DNA from: Flavobacteriales bacterium
GTDB lineage: Bacteria > Bacteroidota > Bacteroidia > Flavobacteriales_F > PHOS-HE28
NCBI GenBank assembly: GCA_030584065.1
Contig: CP129489.1
Coordinates: 3,391,497-3,455,496 of the forward strand
Direction of reading: 5' to 3'
Length of the DNA: 64,000 bases
Positions 35,681 through 41,986 of this stretch are shown here, one piece after another. The position numbers and the translations under genes are program-made. Below the pieces are notes generated by a model. The model searched no databases, was not told the origin of the DNA, and worked only from the letters and a program-made list of their open reading frames with translations. Each line of letters begins with the position of its first letter. Positions within the stretch are counted from its first letter, which is position 1.

Positions 35681-35688
35681 TAGCTTCG
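35681..35688 (+). promoter_or_regulatory. Promoter-like TAGCTTCG box in a 370-base gap
   Basis: TAGCTTCG is the only promoter-like box seen in the 35459-35828 gap, 140 bases before the next ATG. The rest of the gap has several short GC-rich inverted repeats (for example GGCGCGATGGCGCC near 35470 and CGACGAATCGGGTCG near 35551) but no convincing gene. Confidence 0.3.
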
Positions 35689-35828
35689 GCGCATCGCTCA
35701 CTTGGAAATGGAAGATCCAAGTGGCAGCCAAGGCCGGCATGAAGCTCCGCATGCAGGACTCGGGCAACGGGATGGGCAAGGATCCCGGGCGATGCTGAAC
35801 CAGTCCACCCGGCGGAGCGAGACGGACC

Positions 35829-38800
35829 ATGAAGCAGTTCCGAGCGGTATTCCTGCAAGCATCCCTTACAGCCATCCTGCTCCTCGCGGCATCGCCGGGC
35901 GCCACGGCCCAGACCAGCTCCCAGCGGGCCGCTGTGCAGCTGAGTGCAACGGTGCAGGCGGCACCCGCGCAGATTACCCTGTCGTGGGCGGCCATGGCCA
36001 GCACCACGTCCATCACCATCTACCGCAAGACCGCCGATGCCACCTCCTGGGGCTCGGCCATCGCCACGCCGGCAGCCTCGAGCCTGAGCTACCAGGACAA
36101 CACCGTGGCGGTCGGCACCCTTTACGAATACCGGGTGGTGCGCGTGGCCGGAGGGGTGACGGGCAACGGCTATATCAGCTCGGGGATCGCGGTGCCGCCG
36201 GTGGACTACCGCGGCCGCATGATCCTGCTGGTGGACAATACCTTCTCCTCGCCCTTGGCGAGTGAGCTGGCCACGCTGGAGAAGGACCTGCGCATGGATG
36301 GCTGGGCGGTGGTGCGCACGAACCTGGCCCGCACCGCTTCCGTGGCCACGGTGAAGAGCACCATCCTCGGCCACTACAACGCGGATCCGCAGAACACGAA
36401 GGCCGTCTTCATCGTCGGGCACTTGGCGGTTCCCTACTCCGGCAACCAAGCGCCCGATGGCCACAGCGAGCACAGCGGCGCGTGGCCCTGTGATGGCTAT
36501 TACGGCGAGATCAACGGCACCTGGACGGACAACAGCGTGAACAACAGCGGACCGCAGCGCGCTGAGAACCGCAACATCCCAGGCGACGGGAAATTCGACC
36601 AGAGCAATTTCCCCAGTCCGCTCGAGCTGCAGGTGGGCCGCGTGGATTTCCATGACATGCCGGCCTTCAGCCAGAGCGAGACCGAGCTCCTGCGGGCCTA
36701 CCTGAACAAGCTGCACGCCTACAAGGTGAAGCAATGGACCCCCCAGCAGCGTGCGCTTGTGTACGACAACCTTCAGTGGGTGAGCAACCCGCTCGCGGCA
36801 AGCGCCTGGCGAAGCTTCCCGCCGCTGGTGGGCACCGCCCAGACCACGGCTGCCAACCATAATATGTATGAGTACCCGCAGCTGTTGCATAACCAGAGTT
36901 ATCTCTGGACCTACTTCAGCGGGGGCGGCGTGCAGGCCACCACGGGCGGCGTGCTCACCTACAATGGCGCGGCGCGGTGCGGCACTACCGAGTCCTGGGC
37001 CTCCTCCGTCACCACGGGCGGCGTCTTCAACCTCTCCTTCGGCAGCTACTTCGGTGATTGGGACAACCGCAACAACTTCCTGCGCGCCCCCTTGGCGAGC
37101 GGGCAGGCGCTCACCAATGTGTGGGCGGCCATACCGGCCTGGTACTTCCACCACATGGGCATGGGCGCCAACATCGGGTACAGCACCCTGATGACGATGA
37201 ACAACAGCGCGCTCTATACCCCGCTCACCGACGGCTGGCAGGGGTCCATCGGCCGCGCCCACCTGGCGCTCATGGGCGACCCCTCGCTGCGGCAGCGCAT
37301 GCTGCTGCCGCCCGCGAACCTCTCGGTCAGCAATGCCGGTGGCTTCGCCTCCTTCAGCTGGTCGCCCTCCACGGAAACCGTGGATGGCTACCACCTCTAC
37401 AGCATCGAGGCCTCCACGGGTGCCGTCACGCGCATCACCAACGCGCCGGTCACCGGCACCACGCACACCAGCGCCACGGTGCCGTTCGTCGCCGGTCGGG
37501 AGTACATGGTCCGTGCGGTGCGCCTCATCACTGAGCCTTCTGGCAGCTACTACAACCTCTCCTTGGGCGTTTCGGCGATCGCCGCAGGGTCCACCGGTCC
37601 CGACTGCAACGGAGTGGTCGGCGGCCCATCGGTACCCGGCACGCCCTGCAACGATGGCAACGCCTGCACCACCAACGACACCTGGAACGCGAACTGCCAG
37701 TGCACGGGACTGCCCACCGGCCCCACGGCGAGCATCACCGCCGGCGGCCCCACCTCTTTCTGCACCGGCGGCACCGTCACGCTGAGCGCGAATACGGGCT
37801 CTGGCCTCACCTATCAGTGGAGGCGGAACGGCACCAACCTCACCGGGGCCACGTCGAGCACCTATACCGCCACCACGGCCGGCACATACACCGTTGTGGT
37901 GAGCAGCGGGGGCTGCGCCACGACATCCGCGGGCGTCACCGTCACGGTGGCCACCCCGCCGGCGGCCACGATCAGCGCCGGCGGCCCCACCACGTTCTGC
38001 ACCGGCGGCAGCGTGGTGCTCAGCGCCAACACCGGCACCGGCTTCACCTACCAGTGGCGCCGTGACGGCACCTGGATCACCGGCGCCAACTCCTCCACCT
38101 ACACGGTGACGACCAGCGGCTTCTATTCGGTGATCGTGTACAGCAACGGCTGCAACACCTACTCCTCCATCCTCCAGGTCTCGGTGACCGGGCCGCCGGC
38201 CGCCACCATCACGGCCGGCGGAGCCACCAGCTTCTGCAGCGGCGGCAGTGTGGTGCTGAGCGCGAATGCAGGAACGGGGCTCACCTATCAGTGGCGTCGG
38301 AACGGCACGTCCATCAGCGGCGCCACTGCGGCCAGCTACACCGCGACCACGGCCGGCAGCTACACCGTGGTGGTCTCCAGCGGCGGCTGCTCCACCACTT
38401 CGGCTGCGACGACCGTCGCCATCGGCACCGCTCCCGCGGCATCCATCACCGCCGGAGGTCCTACCAGCTTCTGCACCGGCGGTAGCGTAGCGCTCAGCGC
38501 GAACACCGGCACCGGCCTCACCTATCAGTGGCGGCGCGATGGCGCGACCATCAGCGGTGCAACCGCCAGCACGTATACGGCCACCCAGAGCGGCACCTAT
38601 TCCGTGGTGGTCACCAGCAGCGGATGCTCCAACGCCTCGTCGGGCATCGCGGTGAGCGCTTCGGGCGGGGTGAGCGCGACCATCACGGCGGCTGGCTCCA
38701 CGAGCTTCTGCAGCGGCGGCAGCGTGGTGCTCAACGCCGGCACCGGCACGGGCTACACCTACCAGTGGCGGCGCAACGGAACGGCCATCAGCGGTGCCAC

Positions 38801-40202
38801 CGCAGCCTCCTACACGGCCAACCTCGCGGGGAGCTACACGGTGGTGGTCACCAGCGGCAGCTGCAGCGCCACTTCGAATGCGACCACGGTGACGGTGAGC
38901 ACCGCGCCAACGGCCACCATCACCAATGGCAGCAGCGCCTCCTTCTGCACCGGGTCGTCGGTGACGCTGAACGCCGCCACGGGCACGGGCTACACCTATC
39001 AATGGCGCAGGAGCGGCGCCAACATCAGCGGCGCAACGGCCGCGACCTATGCCGCCACCACTGCCGGCAACTATACCGTCACCGTAACCAACGGGGGCTG
39101 TGCCGCCACTTCAGGCACCACGGTGGTGTCCACCATCGCGGCACCTGTGATCACCTGCTCGTCGTCACCGGCCAGTGGTACGGTCTCGGTGAGCGTCACG
39201 AGCGGCACGGGCCCTTATACCTACGCCTGGAGCACGACACCGATGCAGACCACGGCCACGGCTACGGTGCAGTCATCGGGCACTTACACGGTCACCGTGC
39301 GCGGTGCCAACGGCTGCGAGTCCACCTGCTCCGTGAGCATGACCCTGGCTGGTGCCGGCTGCACCGAGCCGCGGACGGTGACGCAAGGCGTATGGGGCTC
39401 GGCGGCCAATGCCACGAATCTCTCCGGCTACATGACGAGCAACTGGGCCGCGGCCTTCCCAGCGCCGAATTACCTCACGCTCGGCTGCGGGAGCCGGCTG
39501 CTCCGATTCACCACGGCCAATGCCGTCATCACCACGCTGCCCACCACCGGCACGGCCGCGCTGCTGCCCGTCGGCACCACCATCGATCCGGGAACGTCCA
39601 TCTCCAATACGCTGCTCGGACACCTTGCTGCGCTGAAGATCACCGTGCGCATGGACGAGATCAATCCGGCCTTCGGCCCTTCAGGCACCCAGCTCAAGAA
39701 CATGGTGATCTCCGCCGGCACCTTCGGCGGCTGGACCGTGCAGCAGCTCATCAACCACGCTGACCAGGCCATCGGCGGATGCGTGGCCCAGTACCCCTTG
39801 ATCACCATCGCATCGGCGTTGGCGAACATCAACAACGGCTACAGCGTGGCCGGTCAGGGCAACGGCTACCTCACCTGCCCGGGCGGCACGGGCATGGCGT
39901 TCGAACCCACCGGCACGAATGCCGGGGTCGGCGGAGGCTTCGACCTCGGCATCACGCTGTTCCCCAATCCCACCCGCGGCGAGACCACGGTGCTGATCCC
40001 GACCGTGGAGTGGGAGGAGGGATACACCGTCGACCTCTATGCCCTCAGCGGAGCGTGGATGGGCAGCATCGCGCAGGGCCGCACCGAGGCCGGTGTGCCC
40101 ACGCGCATCGGATGGGATGCCGCGCGGTGGCCCGCCGGCGCCTATGTGTGCCGGGTGATCATCGGCGATGCGGTGCTGCACGCGCGCGTGATCATCGAAT
40201 AG
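35829..40202 (+). CDS. 1457-residue surface protein: C25(gingipain)-like domain lacking catalytic residues, six Ig-like repeats, T9SS type A signal
   Basis: Signal peptide (LTAILLLAASPGATAQ), an FN3-like domain (residues ~30-130), then a region with gingipain/C25 layout: DYRGRMILLVDNTFSSPLAS, NTKAVFIVGHLAVPYSG, WPCDGYYGEING, LELQVGRVDFHDMPAF. Where C25 peptidases have the catalytic His (YxGHG) this protein has YFSGGG (near residue 362), and where the catalytic Cys lies it has NLSFGSYFGDWD (near residue 405), so it is probably inactive. A second FN3 and a Cys-rich CNDGNACTTNDTWNANCQC segment lead into six 79-residue repeats and a type A sorting domain (ITLFPNPTRGETTVLI, ARWPAGAYVCRVII). It is likely a surface adhesin or binding protein. 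Confidence 0.85.
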   Translation: MKQFRAVFLQASLTAILLLAASPGATAQTSSQRAAVQLSATVQAAPAQITLSWAAMASTTSITIYRKTADATSWGSAIATPAASSLSYQDNTVAVGTLYEYRVVRVAGGVTGNGYISSGIAVPPVDYRGRMILLVDNTFSSPLASELATLEKDLRMDGWAVVRTNLARTASVATVKSTILGHYNADPQNTKAVFIVGHLAVPYSGNQAPDGHSEHSGAWPCDGYYGEINGTWTDNSVNNSGPQRAENRNIPGDGKFDQSNFPSPLELQVGRVDFHDMPAFSQSETELLRAYLNKLHAYKVKQWTPQQRALVYDNLQWVSNPLAASAWRSFPPLVGTAQTTAANHNMYEYPQLLHNQSYLWTYFSGGGVQATTGGVLTYNGAARCGTTESWASSVTTGGVFNLSFGSYFGDWDNRNNFLRAPLASGQALTNVWAAIPAWYFHHMGMGANIGYSTLMTMNNSALYTPLTDGWQGSIGRAHLALMGDPSLRQRMLLPPANLSVSNAGGFASFSWSPSTETVDGYHLYSIEASTGAVTRITNAPVTGTTHTSATVPFVAGREYMVRAVRLITEPSGSYYNLSLGVSAIAAGSTGPDCNGVVGGPSVPGTPCNDGNACTTNDTWNANCQCTGLPTGPTASITAGGPTSFCTGGTVTLSANTGSGLTYQWRRNGTNLTGATSSTYTATTAGTYTVVVSSGGCATTSAGVTVTVATPPAATISAGGPTTFCTGGSVVLSANTGTGFTYQWRRDGTWITGANSSTYTVTTSGFYSVIVYSNGCNTYSSILQVSVTGPPAATITAGGATSFCSGGSVVLSANAGTGLTYQWRRNGTSISGATAASYTATTAGSYTVVVSSGGCSTTSAATTVAIGTAPAASITAGGPTSFCTGGSVALSANTGTGLTYQWRRDGATISGATASTYTATQSGTYSVVVTSSGCSNASSGIAVSASGGVSATITAAGSTSFCSGGSVVLNAGTGTGYTYQWRRNGTAISGATAASYTANLAGSYTVVVTSGSCSATSNATTVTVSTAPTATITNGSSASFCTGSSVTLNAATGTGYTYQWRRSGANISGATAATYAATTAGNYTVTVTNGGCAATSGTTVVSTIAAPVITCSSSPASGTVSVSVTSGTGPYTYAWSTTPMQTTATATVQSSGTYTVTVRGANGCESTCSVSMTLAGAGCTEPRTVTQGVWGSAANATNLSGYMTSNWAAAFPAPNYLTLGCGSRLLRFTTANAVITTLPTTGTAALLPVGTTIDPGTSISNTLLGHLAALKITVRMDEINPAFGPSGTQLKNMVISAGTFGGWTVQQLINHADQAIGGCVAQYPLITIASALANINNGYSVAGQGNGYLTCPGGTGMAFEPTGTNAGVGGGFDLGITLFPNPTRGETTVLIPTVEWEEGYTVDLYALSGAWMGSIAQGRTEAGVPTRIGWDAARWPAGAYVCRVIIGDAVLHARVIIE
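37728..39149 (+). repeat. Six tandem 237-bp repeats (79-residue Ig-like units)
   Basis: Six units of exactly 79 codons follow each other without linker. Consensus: ATITAGGxTSFCTGGSVVLS, ANTGTGLTYQWRRNGTxISG, ATAxTYTATTAGTYTVVVSS, GGCxTTS. Boundaries fall at 37728, 37965, 38202, 38439, 38676 and 38913. Units 1-4 are closest to each other, so copy number may change by recombination. Each unit has a conserved Cys pair (FC and GC) likely to form a disulfide outside the cell. Confidence 0.95.
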
Positions 40203-40220
40203 CCCTTCAGGCCATCCTTC

Positions 40221-40254
40221 GAACGGCGGCAGGCATCAAGCCCTGCCGCCGTTC
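40221..40254 (+). terminator. Terminator hairpin after the 1457-residue surface protein gene
   Basis: A 13-bp perfect stem (GAACGGCGGCAGG / CCTGCCGCCGTTC) with an 8-base loop, 18 bases after the stop. It is not followed by a U-run but is well placed and very stable. Confidence 0.65.
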
Positions 40255-40288
40255 GTGTATCGGGGATGCGCCCCTCCACGTGCGCGGA

Positions 40289-40296
40289 TAGCTTCG
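40289..40296 (+). promoter_or_regulatory. Promoter-like TAGCTTCG box before the DUF2807 gene
   Basis: TAGCTTCG lies 20 bases before the ATG and just after the preceding terminator, so the gene that follows is probably transcribed on its own. Confidence 0.45.
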
Positions 40297-40316
40297 CTTC
40301 AACCGATCCATCCGCC

Positions 40317-41027
40317 ATGCGCACCTTCCTGATCGCCATCGCCGCCCTCATCGCCGTCTCAGCGACCACCATCCGCTACACCCATGTCAAGGGCACCGGA
40401 GAGGTCGTCCGCAGGAACCTCACGGTGCCGCCATTCCATGGCATCGCCCTGCGCGGATCCATGGATGTGCGGCTCACCCCCGGGAAGACGACGAGCGTGA
40501 CGGTGGAGGCGCAGGCGAACATCGCCGACCTCGTCACCACGGAGGTGAAGGACGGCATCTGGATGATCGCCACGCGCAGCGACTACAGCACGCAGAAGCC
40601 CTTCGTCGTGCACATCCAGGCGCCTTCGATCGATATGGTGAGCATTGAGGGCAGCGGTGAGGTGACGGGTGAGGTGGCCTTCACCGCTGGTGCCGTGCGG
40701 CTGTCGGTCTCCGGAAGCGGAGACATGACTTTGCAACTGGACTGCGATGCTGTGGAGGCCGAGGTCTCCGGATCGGGCGACATCAGGCTGGCGGGCCGCT
40801 GCAGCACCCTGAAGTGCGGCATCGCCGGAAGCGGCGACATCGATGCTGCGCGGCTCGCTTGCCGCGATGCCGCGCTATCGGTCAGCGGCAGCGGATCGAT
40901 CGGAGCGGATGCAAGCGGCCGCGTCGATGCCTCGATCTCCGGGAGCGGCGGCATCGCGCTCGCGCGCAAGCCTGCCTCGCTCAGCAAGCGCATCACCGGA
41001 AGCGGATCGCTGCGCGTGAGGCCTTGA
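40317..41027 (+). CDS. DUF2807 (head GIN) domain protein
   Basis: A 236-residue exported protein: a hydrophobic N-terminus (MRTFLIAIAALIAVSATTI) acts as signal peptide or anchor. The body is a right-handed beta-helix-like repeat with many SGSG turns (IEGSGEVTGEV, SVSGSGDMTLQLD, EVSGSGDIRLAG, IAGSGDIDAARL, SVSGSGSIGADA), diagnostic of the DUF2807 putative auto-transporter adhesin/head GIN domain common in Bacteroidota. It probably resides in the periplasm or on the surface. The start follows a promoter box. Function in the cell is unknown. Confidence 0.88.
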   Translation: MRTFLIAIAALIAVSATTIRYTHVKGTGEVVRRNLTVPPFHGIALRGSMDVRLTPGKTTSVTVEAQANIADLVTTEVKDGIWMIATRSDYSTQKPFVVHIQAPSIDMVSIEGSGEVTGEVAFTAGAVRLSVSGSGDMTLQLDCDAVEAEVSGSGDIRLAGRCSTLKCGIAGSGDIDAARLACRDAALSVSGSGSIGADASGRVDASISGSGGIALARKPASLSKRITGSGSLRVRP

Positions 41028-41050
41028 GGACCGAGAGGCCTGGAAAAGCA

Positions 41051-41076
41051 AAGGGGCCCGGTGAACCGGACCCCTT
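41051..41076. terminator. Shared terminator hairpin between convergent genes
   Basis: Stem AAGGGGCCCGG / CCGGACCCCTT (one C-A mismatch) with a TGAA loop. On the minus strand it is followed by TGCTTTTCC, so it is a good terminator for the Lys/Ala-rich gene and may also stop the DUF2807 transcript. Confidence 0.7.
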
Positions 41077-41096
41077 CGTGCGTCGGTGAACCGACA

Positions 41097-41210
41097 CTAC
41101 TTCTTCTTCGCAGCCTTCTTCGTGGCCTTCTTGACGGCCTTCTTCGCGGCCTTCTTGGTGGCCTTCTTGGCTACTTTCTTCGTCGCTTTCTTGGCAGCTT
41201 TCTTAGCCAT
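41097..41210 (-). CDS. 37-residue Lys/Ala-rich histone H1-tail-like protein
   Basis: The protein is MAKKAAKKATKKVAKK followed by more of the same AxKKAxKK repeat to the end, 37 residues in all; about half the residues are lysine, with no acidic residue. Similar AKK repeats form the C-terminal tails of histone H1 and bacterial Hc1/AlgP-type proteins that bind DNA by charge. Here the tail stands alone without a folded domain. A clear promoter box (TACGTTTG) precedes it and a terminator follows, which supports a real, separately expressed gene. It is below the size cut-off of most gene callers. Confidence 0.75.
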   Translation of the reverse strand: MAKKAAKKATKKVAKKATKKAAKKAVKKATKKAAKKK

Positions 41211-41229
41211 GGTGAAATGGGTTTGATGC

Positions 41230-41237
41230 CAAACGTA
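41230..41237 (-). promoter_or_regulatory. TACGTTTG promoter box of the Lys/Ala-rich gene
   Basis: The minus strand has TACGTTTG, an exact TAnnTTTG match, 19 bases before the ATG. Upstream, 41240-41424 is an AT-richer stretch with many GATGAT words and no gene. Confidence 0.6.
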
Positions 41238-41424
41238 GCATCGTGGAGGCATGCGTACGCTACATGTGATGATAATGTTGCTCACCATGGTATGTTGAAA
41301 TCGTTGAAGCGATGATCCGATGATGCGCTCGTGATGATGATCGATGATGATGGTGACGTTGCCTTGCATCGATCGATTGCGATCATGAGTGCGCGCACCG
41401 ATCATTCGCGAGAGCGCTGATGCA

Positions 41425-41922
41425 TCAGCACCGCGCATCTCCTGAAGGCCTCGCCAGCCGCAAAGCACAAGCGATGCTCACCAGATGCGTGCTGATGCCA
41501 TCGATGCGTCGCGATGAGAGGCTGACGTCGCCCGCATAGGTGAGCTTCGCCTTGAGGACACCGATGCCGATCTCCGGCCTGAGGACCGTGCAGCCGATCG
41601 CTCTCTCCTGATAACGGATGGCGTGAAATCCCATCGCGATGCCCGCGGTGAAGTACCCGCCGACCTTCCAGCCGACCAATAGGGTGATCCGCGCGCAGTT
41701 CGGCACCAGCGTGATAGCCGATGCCGAAGGGTGATGCGCCACCCCATGGATGCTCCTGCCGATCCCGGTCTCCGCGAAGCCGAAGCGTCCTTGATGGTAT
41801 GCGGTGAGCAGGGTGATCTCATCGTGGCGCCAGTCCTCCGCGTTCAGGCGAGCGGCATCAGCGAACTGCCCAGCCTTGCCGCTGGCGGTGAGCCAACCCG
41901 CCGTTAAGAGGGCAGCACGCAT
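41425..41922 (-). CDS. Hypothetical exported protein (165 residues)
   Basis: A 165-residue frame starting MRAALLTAGWLTASGKAGQF, a weak signal-peptide-like N-terminus. The remainder has amphipathic, possibly barrel-forming stretches (EITLLTAYHQGRFGFAETGI, ARITLLVGWKVGGYFTAGIA, RPEIGIGVLKAKLTYAGDVS) and ends with RLARPSGDARC. It could be a small outer-membrane protein. It is divergent from the formate dehydrogenase gene. Family not recognised, and the start is uncertain because the frame is open further upstream. Confidence 0.55.
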   Translation of the reverse strand: MRAALLTAGWLTASGKAGQFADAARLNAEDWRHDEITLLTAYHQGRFGFAETGIGRSIHGVAHHPSASAITLVPNCARITLLVGWKVGGYFTAGIAMGFHAIRYQERAIGCTVLRPEIGIGVLKAKLTYAGDVSLSSRRIDGISTHLVSIACALRLARPSGDARC

Positions 41923-41960
41923 CGGCCGCCGAGCTTGGGGGAGGCCCTCTCGGGCCATCC

Positions 41961-41968
41961 TATCTTCG
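41961..41968 (+). promoter_or_regulatory. Promoter-like TATCTTCG box for formate dehydrogenase
   Basis: TATCTTCG lies 18 bases before the chosen ATG, at the spacing seen for other boxes in this window. It helps to choose that ATG, because the open frame runs 61 codons further upstream. Confidence 0.5.
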
Positions 41969-41986
41969 TGCGTCAAGCCTCCCGCC

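Noticed and set aside
37728-39149. Regular repeats considered as CRISPR
   Set aside because: Units are 237 bp, in frame, without spacers, and encode Ig-like domains.
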